DNA of 64,000 nt, from assembly GCF_030052815.1 (NCBI RefSeq), contig NC_079494.1, positions 36,938,467 to 37,002,466 of the forward strand. The letters are read 5' to 3'. The notes beneath the pieces were generated by a model. The model was not told where the DNA came from and made no database searches. It saw only the letters and a list, made by a program, of their open reading frames with translations. The position numbers were made by a program, and so were the translations under genes. How positions within the stretch are numbered: position 1 is the stretch's first letter; each line of letters opens with the position of its first letter. This stretch comes from Hevea brasiliensis (taxonomy: Eukaryota; Streptophyta; Magnoliopsida; Malpighiales; Euphorbiaceae). Of the stretch, positions 32,830 through 44,355 are shown one piece after another.

Positions 32830-33131
32830 TTGAGAAAAATATTGAAGTGCTTTTTTACAGGTTTTCTGAAGAACTGTTTTGTTCAAAATATAGATGGCAC
32901 TCTGCCAAATTTTTTACAGAAATCCCTAATAGTCCAAATGTGTTAGTTGTTTCACTTCACTTCAAAAAGGTTTTTAACACCTGTAAATAGTGCTCACCAC
33001 TGTAAAAAGAAGTAAGAAAAGTTTTAAAATCCCTTGTAGTGTATTTAATGGGTTATCAGTAGACGAAGTTGGTAATTCATTAGGTATACTATGGGATTAT
33101 GTTATACCTTACAGAGGGGTAGGGTGTAACA
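32830..33131 (+). repeat. Remnant of the 3' LTR of element C (302 bp)
   Basis: Copies the last part of the C LTR (about 31374-31677), ending GGGTGTAACA. The junction with gag carries a 15-nt stretch, TTTACAGAAATCCCT (32816-32830), that also occurs within the LTR (near 31453), i.e. templated filler. Confidence 0.85.
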
Positions 33132-33136
33132 TAAAA

Positions 33137-34576
33137 AGTCAACAATTTGACTTAAATAGTGTAGTGAATAGTAACCCGAAACACAAAAACTTCGAGAACG
33201 TCGAATTTAGCACATTAAAGCTAGGTAAAAGTGAAGTTAAATTTATTTTTGGATTTATGCTAAGTTATGGTACTGAAACACTGTGAAACTGTGTGTTTCA
33301 GCTGAAAAAGGCTTGGAAGCTGTGAGAGACTGAGTCAAGGCCTAGAGGCGACTCACGTCAGGTTTGTACACAATAATTCTTGTTTAAATATTTTATTCTA
33401 AAAAATTTGACTTCTGTGACTAATTATATACTGTGTTGCCATTTTATAATCGCAAATATGACTTTGGAAATTGATCAGATTTCTCATCAATTATTTAAAT
33501 AAATTGTTTTGAGTTGATTTTGTATTCATACTTAGCATGACAGTATCACATTATTCCTCCTCCATTTATGGGGTTGAGATCGTTTATTTTCCTCCCTCTC
33601 TGGCTTGCCAGTTGAGGTTGAGATCGGATGAGTACTCATTAGCTAGCTAGCCACCTCCCTCATTGATTTCGATTAGTGAGGTTGTAGATTACTTTGTCGT
33701 GGTGTACAACACGGCATTGATCGAAAATTTTGTGTCATGGCTTAAGTTATGTATGATTTTGGCAACACTGTGTTTATTAAATTATTTGACTAAATTGTAT
33801 TATTCTGAGTTTTGATAATTGTGAAATGTGATTGATAAATATTTAAATTATGTTTTAGCAATGAATGATTTATGTATCGTATTTTAAATTTTTATTGTGC
33901 ACTACTGAGTATTTTTATACTCAGCGATAGCTTATTTTGCTGTCGTAGATAAGTGCAAGGAAGAAGCAACAAAGTGAGCTGCTATTGAGTTGAGGACCAC
34001 ACTAATCTTTTTGTACGGGTATTATTTTATACCCTTGTAGTTAATTTTGATGGAAATATAGTAATGTTGTATGTATCAATATAAAGTTGAGCAGTTGTAA
34101 AATAAAATTTAATATTATTTTTGAATTTTCTTCTGTAAATTAAGATTTGTATTTGTGAATTTCATACTATATGCACTGTGGATGGAGTTATGAAATATTT
34201 TAAATTGATAAATTTTTGGAATGACTTGAATTGTGTTGGCTTGAGATTATTTGGAGGCTGGGAGTTGTGAAAAATTATTGGAAGTGTTTTTCTCAGGTAT
34301 TTGAAGAACTGTTTTCTCCAAATATAAACGGAACTCTGTCAAAATTTTTATAAAATTTGCGAAAAAATTAAAATGGACAAAAATTTATACTAGTATTTAA
34401 ACTTTGAATAAATGGTTTTTAATTCCTACCAAAATGCTCACCACTTCCAAAATGCAAGAAAATAGTTTAAAAATCCCTTGTTATGTACTTAATTAATTAT
34501 CGGTAGGTGAAGTTCGGTAGTTCATTAAGTATTCTACAGGATCATGTTATGCCTTACAGAGGGGTAAGGTGTGACA
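33137..34576 (+). repeat. 3' LTR of element B, right part
   Basis: Continues the B LTR after C and its target copy (33132-33136), ending GGTGTGACA at 34576. Without C the LTR is about 3.4 kb, similar to G. Confidence 0.9.
33905..33945 (+). other. Tandem LTR hairpins (B 3' LTR)
   Basis: Stem 1 CTGAGTAT-TTTT-ATACTCAG (perfect 8 bp, 33905-33924). Stem 2 CGATAGC/GCTGTCG (33925-33945). 631 bp from the LTR end. Confidence 0.62.
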
Positions 34577-35887
34577 CAAACAATACATATATATATCTTA
34601 GTTAAAAATTGAAAAAGTACCAGTAAAAATGTCAGAAGTTTCAGCCTCTTCCCTCTACTATATAGTGTATATTCTAACTGAAGCGTCACCCTGTTCTGGC
34701 TAATTCATTGTACTCTGACTTCTAGGTGTACTACCCCTACCTCTACCTCTGCTTCTACTAACTGATGGTGAACTCTTTGGGGCAGAAACTTGGGCTAATC
34801 CCTCTGGTGTAGTAAATGATCCGGAACAGCGTGGATTTATATAGTCCTTAGCAAAATGACCAGTCTCTCCATAATTAAAACATGCTTCTATGGCTCTATA
34901 ACATACCCCACTATATGGTTTACCATAAGTTTCACAAATTCGATCTGACAGCGCATTTCTGGGTTTCTGTTGAGTTTGCTGATCCGATCGGGGTGGTTTC
35001 TGTCAAGAAAATCCATCTCTACCTGTTTCGCGTGAGCTAGACCCTCCAAAGTGCTTTTTTTTTTCCTGACCCACTATCAGGAACTTGATCAGTAGTCTTT
35101 CTAATTTTCTCCTTTTCTTCTGAACTTTTTTCTAACTATTTCTTCATTCTCAATTCTTTCCAGTTTCAGGGCTTGTGTTATTAGCTCTGAGAAATTCTAG
35201 TGTCGAAATCCCACAACTTGCATTCTTAGACTAGGCCTTAACCCAGTCTCAAAACGTTTACATCTATCTCTAGGAGTGGTAAGCAGGCTTCCTACATAAT
35301 GACTCAATCGAGAGAAGTTTCTCTCATATTACCTTGTATTACATTCCTTTGCTTCAGGCTTAAGAACTCCTATAGCTTCTGGTCCACATAGGCATCTGGG
35401 ACATATTTTTTTTTTGAACTCTCTGAGAAAGTCATCCCATGTCAGCACTGGAGGTTCCACCAAACTGTGGGGAATGGTTTTCCACCAGTCATATGCATCC
35501 CCCTGTAGAAGTGAGACTGAGTACTCAAACTTTAGCTCATCGGTGCAGTGCAGCTTCCTAAAAACTCTTTCCATCCTTTTCAACCATTGTTCTGCCTTTA
35601 GCGGATCCACTATCCCCTTGAACTCAGTAGGCCCATATTTAATCAACTTGTCGTACTGCCTAGCTGAAGGCTATGGTTGTACTACTGGTGTCTGTAGTGG
35701 GGCTTGAGTAAGGCATGTTACCAGCCATCTGTTGGAACATCGCACTCATCTGCTGAGCAAATTGAGTAGGGAACTGTGGTATTGAGGGGATTGGTGCAAC
35801 TGATCCACTCACATTTTGAAGGGCTGGGACTTCCCCTTGTACCTCAGTCTCTATTGATTGATCGACTGAATGATCCCCTTCTTCCAT
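34577..35887 (-). pseudogene. gag: Element F gag and gag-protease linker, broken
   Basis: The minus-strand ATG at 35887 opens MEEGDHSVDQSIETEVQG. QFAQQMSAMFQQMAGNMP follows, then a frameshift near 35690. Next, FKGIVDPLKAEQWLKRMERVF, YSVSLLQGDAYDWWKTIPHSL and TWDDFLREFKKK (35646-35400) form the gag core, and a second frameshift follows near 35340. Farther left are a decayed zinc knuckle (CFNYGETGHFAKD, 34850-34885) and a REEAETSDIF linker. The knuckle has Tyr for its second Cys. An acceptor-like TTGTTCAG|GAGG lies upstream at 35913. Not functional. Confidence 0.82.
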
Positions 35888-36056
35888 AGTCAATTAGAGG
35901 ATATTATACCTCCTGAACAAATAACACAAGGAGATTTCCTCCCGTTAGTGCATTTTTATAATTTAATGTACTGTATGTATCAAACAATGACATTGAGCAG
36001 TTGTACTATGAAGAAAGAATATTTAAATTACAGATCAAAACAGAATTTAAAAACTA

Positions 36057-36068
36057 GCACTGATACCA
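36057..36068 (-). other. Primer binding site of element F
   Basis: Minus strand TGGTATCAGTGC, eight bases from the LTR end (36077). One base differs from TGGTATCAGAGC. Confidence 0.75.
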
Positions 36069-36076
36069 CTAAAACA

Positions 36077-36680
36077 TGTCACAGCCTACGCCTCCGTAAG
36101 ATGTAACATGATCCCATTATACACCTAATGAATTATCGTACTTCGCCTACTGGTAACCCATTAAATACACTACAAGGGATTTTAAACATTTTCTTACTTC
36201 TTTAAAGTGGTGAGCACTTTTGACAGGTGTAAAAACTTTTTAATCAAAGTTAAATCACACATTAGGTCTGAAATAGCCACAAGTTTTATAAAAATTTCGG
36301 CAGAGTGCCGTCTATATTTTGAGCAAAACAGTTCTTCAAAAACCTATAGAAAACACTTCTAATATATTTGTTTCAATTCCAAACTCCAATATGGCTCAAC
36401 ACAATTCAATGTCCTCAACACAGTTCAAACTCAATTCAATATCATTTTCAGCAATTTCAAAGATAAAGGGCAAAATAAATGAGTATTTCAAAAGCTGAAA
36501 TAAGAGAATTATAGTACAACATTTTTACAGACCAAAATAATTTTTAACTTTAGTTACAACTCCTCAAGACCAAATACAATATATACATACAGTGCATATA
36601 CATTACAAAAAAATTTCAAAAATATGGTATACTCAATATACCCAGTAGAATCCCAAAATATAGCATAAGCAGCCTACTTG
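36077..36680 (-). repeat. Truncated 5' LTR of element F
   Basis: Contains only the last about 604 bp of the LTR, highly similar to J (52172-52758). It stops just before the conserved hairpins. Confidence 0.85.
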
Positions 36681-37411
36681 CCTTTGATTGAGTTGGGACA
36701 CACACTTGCCTTTGATTGAGTTTGCTTACAACAACAGCTACTAATCAAGCATTAGGATGCCTCCATATGAAGCTTTGTATGGCAAAAAATATAGAACCCC
36801 GTTGTGTTGGGATGACATGGGTGAAAGAAAGATGAATGGGCCATAAATTATTTAGCAAACTGAAGAGAAAATCAGATTGGTTAGAGATCGACTCAAGCTG
36901 CATCAGACCATCAGAAGTCCTATATTGATCTGAAGAAGAGGGATATTGAGTATGCAGTGGGTGACAAAGTATTCTTCAAGGTTTCCCCTTGGAAGAGAAT
37001 TATGAGATTCGATAGAAAGGGGAAATTGAGTCCTCGTTTCATTGGGCCATATGAGGTTCTGGAAAGAGTGGGTCCTTTGGCATATCGTTTGGCACTACCT
37101 CCAGAGTTGGAGAAGATACATAACGTCTTCCATGTATCGATGTTGAAGAGGTATCGATCAGACCCATCTCATATACTACTAGTAGAAGAGATTGAGGTGA
37201 ATCTAGACCTCGCATATGAGGAAGAACCCATAGAGATTCTGGCTTATGAGGTGAAGCAGCTACGGAACAAGCAAATACTGTTAGTAAAAGTGCTGTGGAA
37301 CCATCATTTGGGCCAGGAGGCTATTTAGGAACAAAAGGAGAACACAAGAAAATAGTACCCACAGCTGTTTAGAGACTGATACCAAGTAAAATTTCGAGAC
37401 AAAATTTATTT
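36681..37411 (+). pseudogene. pol: Element G integrase C-terminal part and chromodomain
   Basis: Plus-strand integrase of the B family starting within the catalytic-core tail ([13 protein letters not shown]), fused to the F LTR. The open segment 36957-37328 holds KLSPRFIGPYEVLERVGPL (GPY module), HNVFHVSMLKRY and a chromodomain (VKQLRNKQILLVKVLWNHH). A TAG near 37327 stands where the family has Thr-Trp-Glu. Stops and small shifts upstream (TAA near 36845) remove any function. The first 18 nt of G sequence occur again 30 nt downstream, which marks the junction. Confidence 0.82.
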
Positions 37412-37412
37412 T

Positions 37413-37426
37413 AAGGGGGAGAGAAT
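37413..37426 (+). other. Polypurine tract of element G
   Basis: AAGGGGGAGAGAAT before the LTR start TGTAACACCCC. Confidence 0.8.
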
Positions 37427-39874
37427 TGTAACACCCCTATTTGCGTAGCCTGGTATATTTCACTATTCTGGTGACCGGTGTCGGTCCGGACAATTAAGAG
37501 AATTAGAATCACATCTAAGACACCTAGATAGGCCCTGAATACAAATAATTAGTAATTGCCAAATAGTTAAGTATAAAGAAGAAAAAGAAAGCATAAAAAG
37601 TTAAATTAGCCGGGAGTCACAGCGATGGGTGACCTTCTCGAGAAATGACTGCGAGGTCAGTCTAAACTCAAATTTTGAACTGTAAATTGTGACGCTGTGG
37701 TCCATAGGACTATTACAAACATAGTGGAAAAGAGAAAATCATGAAAAACAATTGTTAAGCAGGTCAAATAATTAGGTCAGAGATCTGAAAGAAATATCGA
37801 ATAACTTGCAAACCGGATTGAACCAGCGAGGGGTAATTTGGTCAATTCACCCCTAGAGCTGACTCCTGACCTAACTGTCAAATAAAATCAGAGAAAAGAA
37901 AATTTTGGAATCAAGAATTAAATTAAAGAAGTAAATGGAAAAGAAATGAAAAATCCAAAAAATCATAAAGTTTATGACATCATGCATGACATAAGCATGA
38001 TCTCATTAAAACTATAATTTTAACTTATGAAAATATAAGGATAATTACATATTAATAAAGATAAAAACTTAGAAAGAAAATATACTTTCTTCTTCCCATA
38101 CAATCAGCCATCCCTCTCTCACACACTCTCTCTCTTGCTTTCTCTCTCAACCACCATTAACAACCAAAGCATCAAGCTTCTAAATACTTGATTTCCACCA
38201 TAAATCTTAGTAAAAAGCCTAGAAACCTTCTAAGTGCCATTGGAAGAGAAGATTTGAAGTGGAAGAAAGAGGAAAAAAGTGGAGTTTAAGAAGTTAGAAA
38301 AGCTCTAATTGAGGTAAGTAATTGAATTTGGAAATCTTAGTTTATTTGTTATGTTTGTATCTTAATTAACTTAGAAATTGTGTAAAATCAAACAAAAATA
38401 ATTGTTGAGGGACCAAACAAAAAATTCATCCAATTAGGGTTAGGGTTTGAAATGAATGAGTTTGAAGTGTTTGAATAGTTATTTGAGGTGCATTAGTTGT
38501 AGAGATCATGAATGTGCACTTTGAATGCATTGAATTGAACTTTATGTGTACTTAGGGTTTGAGCAATTTGAAGAAATTGGAGAAAAATTTGAGAATTGGC
38601 CAAATGATGTAGTTAACCTTATTTGAGTTGAGTAATGGTCAATTGTGACCATTCGTGTTATGTATGAATTGTTGGAACCAAGTTCCAATTTGGATTGGTG
38701 AAGGTTAATCTACAGGCAGCTTGACCTAGGTCTCTTTCAGGGATCAAAACTGAAAATTTACCAACCCAATTGATGTGAGGTCAATTGGAAATGAAACTAG
38801 ACACAAAATGGCACATTTTTCATTCGGGAATTATGCCCATAAAGTAACCATAACTTAGTGAACAATTAGGCCAAATCCAAAATTGGGCACACTGACCTGT
38901 ACAAAAATGACCAAATGAATAGTAGTTACGTAAATGACCATAACTTGGTCTAGAAAGGTCTAAATAACCTAAATTTTATATCGATAGAAAGCTGAGACAT
39001 AGCCCTATAACTTTCATGAAGAAAACAAACCCAAATTTTGACCATAACCTGTTTGAAAAACCACCTGCAATTAACCCAAAAAAATTGCCAAAATCCAGAA
39101 TTTGCCCAGAATTTTGGGTAACACAAAATCCGGCCAGCCATGTTCAAATGGCCATAACTAGGGCTACAAAACTCCAAATGGATTGATTCAAAAAAGGAAA
39201 GAAAGTTAAGACAATAAGGAACAACTTCTATGAAGAAAACTTAGCCAAATTACTACAGCAACATGACCAATGGAACAGTGCAAAATAGGGCACCAAATTT
39301 CAAATTTTGGAATTTCACCAAAGAGACTTAAGATTTGAGGAAAACAACCAAAACCAACAAGTTAGGTAACCAAAATGTGGTATGTGGGTGAAATTGAAAT
39401 TCCCGTACCTATTAAGTATTAGAAAGTCAACAAATTGACTTGAATAGTATTATGAATAGTAACCCCATAATGTAAAATTCAAAGAACGTTAATTTAAGTA
39501 CATTAGAGTTAGAAATAAATAGATGTGAAATTATTATAGAATTTATTATAAGTTATGATACTGAAATACTATAAAATTATGTGTTTCAGTTGAAAAGAAT
39601 ACTGGAAAAGAACCCGAAGCATCGAGTCAAGGCCAAGAGGCAACTCGCATAAGGTTTATGCATAACATAAACATTCTTTAAAATTCCTTTGCAAAGTGCA
39701 TGAAATGATTTGTGGTTTATTTATATTTCAAAATAATGATTGAAATGTACACTATGCTTTTGATCTAAATTGTTAGAAATTTGATGATATGTGGTTTGAT
39801 TGTCAGTCAATGTTTGATAAATTGATAAGATAGTTTTGAAACCATAGTGTCATGACCATATATTTGAATGTCTC
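37427..39874 (+). repeat. 3' LTR of element G, left part
   Basis: B-family LTR. It holds a TGACATCATGCATGACA palindrome (37975, 548 bp from the start) and a donor-like GAG|GTAAGTA (GT at 38314). It is split by H at 39874; the target copy GTCTC is at 39870-39874. Confidence 0.9.
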
Positions 39875-40417
39875 TGTAACACCCTCCAGGTAACTACTCC
39901 ATACATCCTGCTGTTCCGGTGACCAGTGTCGGTCCGGACAGCTAGAATGTCCGGAAAAATATTTAAACTAAAGTGAGGGACCATAATTAACTCAAATATT
40001 AATAAAAAAATTTTGGTAAAAATTTTAAAAATAAAATACAGCCAAGTTAAACGAGCCGGTGCCCTAGCGATGGGTAACCAGAGGGAAGTTGCGGTTCTCG
40101 CAACAAGGAGCCCTAGACCAGGGGAAAAATTCATAAAATAATTTTTGGGACTCCAGAGAAGGGTCATTGAGGTTCCTATGGCATTAGAATGCTAAGAAAA
40201 TACCTAAAAAAATTTTTCAATCGGTATAGACAATTTTGACCCGTTAAGCCAAACGGAGGGCATTTTGGTCATTTCGCCTTCAGAGGTGATTTTTGGCCGA
40301 CTTGTCCAGTTAAGTAAATAATTAATATGACATAAAATATGAATAAATATTACTAAAATTGAAATTGAAAATGAGTAGTGATGAAAAGAAAAGAAAAATC
40401 AATAAAAAAGCCAAATA

Positions 40418-40455
40418 TGACATCATTATGATGTCATTTAAAAACTTCCACCAAT
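40418..40455 (+). promoter_or_regulatory. LTR palindrome plus CCAAT box (H 5' LTR)
   Basis: TGACATCATTATGATGTCA (40418-40436; 19 bp, one central base), 543 bp from the LTR start; CCAAT at 40451-40455. Confidence 0.55.
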
Positions 40456-42335
40456 CATAGTTAAACAACCCTTTAATTAACCAATAAAAGAGACAAACAA
40501 GACCAAAGAATTAAAAATACAATCTGCCATTCTTCTTCCCCAACCAGCCGAACCCATGTCCTTGCCCTAAACCACCATTAACACTCCATCAAGCTCCATT
40601 TCCCCTCCTCATTCCACCATAAAATCCCTTCTTCTCTTCATTAAAATTTGACCACTCATCTTGGGAGAGTGTTTGGAAGCCTAGAAAGTGAAGGAAAGTG
40701 AAGATGTAACTTGGGAAAAATCTGCCACTTAAAGGTTAGTGCACCTATCTACTTAAAACCTTTATTTTCCATGTTAGTAGCTTGAATTAAGTAAGAATTT
40801 GTAACTAAAATGAACAAAAATTATGTGTATACGTACTATGGATTTCGGCAGCCCTATGGAAGGAATGGGTTTGATAGTTTTGATGGACTTAAAGTGGACT
40901 AGAGATCATGTTTGAAGTACATAATTATGTGGATAATGACTTAGCTAGTTAACTAGGGTAACTAGTGTGAAATGGAAATGGAAATTAGGGTTTTGAGAAG
41001 TGAAAATTTGACTTGGCTTAGGAAATTGTTAGAGAAAATTTTAATGGTCAATTAGTGACCATTTTAGGTAAGTTGACCACAATTTGGACTGAAATATAGC
41101 ATGGCAAAGTGAATGTGTAGGCTGCCTAAGGACAGCAGCAGAGTGGCTGAGATTTCAGTCCACTTGGACTGCCATATCTTTAGCTGTGTTGGTCAAATTG
41201 GTGTTTGGTCAATTGGACATGAAACTAGGCTTATAATGGCACATTTTTGTTGAAGAAACCATGCCCAAAAGACCAAAGCAAGAGGACCAAAAGTTGGCCC
41301 CAATCCGGATACCCTGCAACAGCACCTGCAGAAATGACCAAATGAACAGTAACTGTTCATTTGGCCATAACTTACTGTAGATATGGTCAATTGACCTGAA
41401 ATTTTTATAGAAATAAGTTAAGACATAGACAAACAACTTTAATGAAGAAACCTACCCCAAATTATGGCCAGAACCTATTCAAATATGCAATCACAGTCAC
41501 TGTTCATGGTACTGTAGATTTGGTAATTCTGCAGTTTTGGAAATCCGGCCAGCTGTGGTTTTTGGGCCATATCTGGAGCTACAAAACTCCAAATGGAGTG
41601 ATTCAAAAAAACAAATTCAACTAGACAAAATAAGGAACAACTTTTATGTTTGTCATTTCTTCAAATTCCCACTGCAACAGTGCTTAATAGAATAGTAAAC
41701 TTATGCTTCAAAAACTGAAATTTTCTGCCCTCTTGGTTTTAAGTTAGAAATGGTAATGACCAATTCTAACAAGTTTTAAATGTAAAATGTGGTATATTGG
41801 GAGTGCCAAAGTCAATGTACATATTTTCTATCCTAAAGTCAATATTTTTATTGACCAATGAGGTGAATAGTAACACCAAAACTTGAAATTCACAAATTGA
41901 AGAATTTAAAAGTTTCAAATGCCCTAGTATACCTAACAAGATTGGTTTGGATAGTTTGGCATGCCAATAGGGTTCAGTTAGCAGTACTGCACATGGCAAT
42001 TTGCCATTCTTTGATTTTATGGCTTTTAGCCATTCTGACCTTGTATTGAGCTTTGGCCTTGTGCCAGATGTTATCACAGCTTGTTAGCTGTTCTGTTGCA
42101 CACCGGGAGATGCATATGTGACCGATGGTGTGACGGCACGAGGTACTTGATACCCAGTGCCAGTTTACCCGTTATCCAGTCCAGTCATCTAGTGTAGGTT
42201 ACTTGGGCAACCAACTGAATGAAAGTGGACAAAGATAATGAAATAATGGATACACCAATACCAAACAAAGAAATCATACACATTCTATACAAACTTATTT
42301 TTTTTGCTATTTTCTTTTATTATACTATTGCACCA

Positions 42336-42373
42336 CTAAGCATTATTGCTTAGCGCGTTGCTTTTACCACGCG
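42336..42373 (+). other. Tandem LTR hairpins (H 5' LTR)
   Basis: Stem 1 as in D (42336-42353). Stem 2 CGCGTTGC/ACCACGCG (42354-42373), with a second mismatch next to the loop. 633 bp from the LTR end. Confidence 0.58.
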
Positions 42374-43011
42374 TAGGTACTGGAGATAAAGATCGTGAGC
42401 CCAGTAGACCGCAGACTGGGTGAGTCTGTCCGGCAGTTCTGCACAGTGTCCGTGTCACCTCAACTTCTGTAGTGCATTGGTAGGACACTAGGTGTCATTT
42501 TGATATTTTGTAGCTAATTTTTACTTTCTCATATGTATTTGAACTTATGTAATGTACTCTAATGTTCATGTAAATAATGAAAGTTATGGCTATGAATGCA
42601 AAATTTGAGCATTTATTTATTGTTTGTATATGAGTATTATGAGAAATGGATGTTTGAGAAATGAAAAGGTTATTGAGAACTGAAATTGAGAAATGTTGTG
42701 GATATCTTGATATTGAGATTTTGTTGATGAATTGAAGTTGGGATTGTTTGGAAATTATTTGGAAGTGTTTTTAACAGGTTCCGAAGAACTGTTTTCTCCA
42801 TTTTTAGCCGGTACTCTGCCGAATTTTCTTTAAAATTTTCGGAACCTCAAATAAATTATGATTTCAATAAATGACTTAAATGAGTTATCTTTCGCAAATT
42901 ATATTCAAAAATATGATATAAATTAATTAAGGTATATTAGAGTGTGCCAGTACACCGTGTGGCATTACTTACTCGGGTATACTGTACACGGGTAAGGGGT
43001 GTCACAATTAG

Positions 43012-43024
43012 TGGTATCAGAGCA
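43012..43024 (+). other. Primer binding site of element H
   Basis: TGGTATCAGAGCA, 5 bp after the LTR end; complementary to the 3' end of initiator Met tRNA. Confidence 0.9.
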
Positions 43025-43133
43025 CGGTTTAGGCGTTTCTGGGCCTAGATTGAGTCCATACCATGCATTGCATTTGTAAGAGTCGAGGTGACACTAATGC
43101 ATATCTGTTTGTCTTTCTTATTTTGAATAGGAT

Positions 43134-44027
43134 ATGGACCCTACATCACAAAGTGCAGTCGAGGAGGAAGTGGAGAGTCATGCTCCACCTGCAGCAGCTG
43201 AGACTGGGGGCATGGGAGAACCTGCTCCACCAGCTCAAGCAGAGCCTGCTCAGCCTCCACAGGCCATGTTCCAGCAAATGGCCGATTTCTTTAGACAAAT
43301 GGCCGGGGTAATGCCAGCACCACCACCACCACCAGCTCCACAGCAGAAATCACACCTGGAAAGGCTAAGAAAGTTTGGAGCAGTGGACTTTTTCGGTAAG
43401 AGAGAAGATGACTCTGTTGCAGCCGAGAATTGGTTGAACAGAACAGGCAGAGTTCTAAAACAACTCCACTGCACCCCAGAGCAAAACCTAGAGGCTGCCA
43501 TATCCCTGTTGCAAGATGATGCCTACGAATGGTGGGATATTATGTCTAGTGAAGTGCAGCCAGAAGCTGTAACTTGGGACTTCTTTCTCTCCGAATTCAA
43601 GAAGAAATATGTGGGTACTGTATACCTGGAAGAGAAAAGAAGAGAGTTCATTAATCTGAGGCAGAGACAGCTATCAGTGGCCGAGTATGAGAAGGAATTT
43701 GTCCGATTAAGCCGCTATAGAAGGGAGATAGTCCCTAATGAAGCTGAAAGGTGCAAGAGATTCGAAGAGGGACTAAATGACAACGTAAAGATTCAGCTCA
43801 CTGCCTTGGGAATCACGGAATTTAGCAAGTTAGTGGAAGCTGCAATAAGGGTTGAAAAAGTGAGAATCAGTGAGCAGACCAGAAGGGATAGACAGCAGAA
43901 GAGGGGCCCGGGTCAGTCTAGCTCATCTCCTGCACCTGGGAAGAAGTTCAGAGGTCCACCTGCACAGAGTTTGGGTCAGCCACAAGGTCAGGGTCGATCT
44001 CGGGGCCGAGCCACGATTCACCCCTAG
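43134..44027 (+). CDS. gag: Element H gag (297 codons, open through the gag domain)
   Basis: The most complete Gag in the window. ATG at 43134 follows an acceptor-like AG. The acidic N-terminus MDPTSQSAVEEEVES leads to MFQQMADFFRQMAG (near residue 44), a proline run, HLERLRKFGAVDFFGK, and the retrotransposon gag core: LLQDDAYEWWDIM, TWDFFLSEFKKKYVG, VAEYEKEFVRLSRY and ERCKRFEEGLN. A basic Gln/Gly/Ser linker follows. The frame is lost in the linker before the zinc knuckle. Gag assembles the particle and binds genomic RNA. Whether the late shift is real is uncertain. Confidence 0.9.
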   Translation: MDPTSQSAVEEEVESHAPPAAAETGGMGEPAPPAQAEPAQPPQAMFQQMADFFRQMAGVMPAPPPPPAPQQKSHLERLRKFGAVDFFGKREDDSVAAENWLNRTGRVLKQLHCTPEQNLEAAISLLQDDAYEWWDIMSSEVQPEAVTWDFFLSEFKKKYVGTVYLEEKRREFINLRQRQLSVAEYEKEFVRLSRYRREIVPNEAERCKRFEEGLNDNVKIQLTALGITEFSKLVEAAIRVEKVRISEQTRRDRQQKRGPGQSSSSPAPGKKFRGPPAQSLGQPQGQGRSRGRATIHP

Positions 44028-44063
44028 GAGAGGTCACCCACACCATCAAGGGCGCCTCCAGGG

Positions 44064-44261
44064 ATGGGGTTCAGGGGACCAGCCCCAACATCTTCTGCAT
44101 GTCCGCATTGCTTGAAATGGCACAAGGGGGAATGTTGGAGAGTAACCGGTGCCTGCTTAAGATGTGGGTCGACAGAGCATCAATTGAGAAACTGTCCACG
44201 CAGAACTACTACAGCTGCTCCAACACAAGCGCATGCACCGCCCCGCACTACGCAGGGGTAG
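44064..44261 (+). pseudogene. gag: Element H Gag zinc knuckle
   Basis: CPHCLKWHKGECW then CLRCGSTEHQLRNC (Cys-X2-Cys-X4-His-X4-Cys), an intact CCHC knuckle in a different frame from the main gag. The stretch that follows (44262-44355) aligns poorly with D, with dense small differences, and leads to the protease. Confidence 0.78.
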
Positions 44262-44355
44262 AAAATCTGGTAAGTCTAAGGTTGTGGGACCATCACGGAG
44301 AGGCCGATAATGCACCACCGCCGTAAATTATGCCCCGAGAGCTCAGAGGAGCAAG

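Larger units (their letters stand above)
27484..33131 (+). mobile_element. Element C: internally deleted chromovirus in the B LTR
   Basis: A full 5' LTR (27484-31677), a decayed primer site, most of gag, and only the last 302 bp of the 3' LTR (32830-33131). Flanks are TAAAA (27479-27483) and TAAAA (33132-33136), a perfect target duplication, so the loss of pol and most of the 3' LTR happened after insertion. It moved by a full-length parent. Confidence 0.9.
4341..34576 (+). mobile_element. Element B: old chromovirus carrying four nested insertions
   Basis: B is visible as gag-protease-RT-RNase H (4341-6968), the integrase zinc-finger part (19352-19730), the rest of integrase and chromodomain (24306-25500) and a 3' LTR (25513-34576). 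It is interrupted by A, D, solo LTR E and C. Its LTR starts TGCAACACCC and ends GGTGTGACA, a different family from D and H. The right flank CAAAC (34577-34581) is the target-site copy inside element F; the left end lies outside the window. Many stops make it long dead. Confidence 0.88.
34577..36680 (-). mobile_element. Element F: minus-strand chromovirus remnant hosting B
   Basis: On the minus strand from right to left: a truncated 5' LTR (36680 to 36077), primer site (36068 to 36057), leader, gag (from 35887) and the start of the gag-protease linker, cut at 34577 by the B insertion. Gag and LTR resemble C. The LTR is broken at 36680, where sequence switches to plus-strand integrase of G. Confidence 0.85.
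39875..43006 (+). repeat. 5' LTR of element H (3132 bp)
   Basis: TGTAACACCC to GTCACA. Modules have anchors at 41172, 41365 and 41567 (193 and 202 bp apart, as in D). The dyad CCAAATGAACA/TGTTCATTTGG lies near 41338. Confidence 0.95.
40735..43130 (+). other. Predicted leader intron of element H
   Basis: Donor AAAG|GTTAGTG at 40734/40735. Acceptor is a T-rich run ending TGAATAG at 43130, three bases before the gag ATG (43134). Length 2396 nt, containing modules, hairpins and primer site (43012-43024). Confidence 0.5.
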
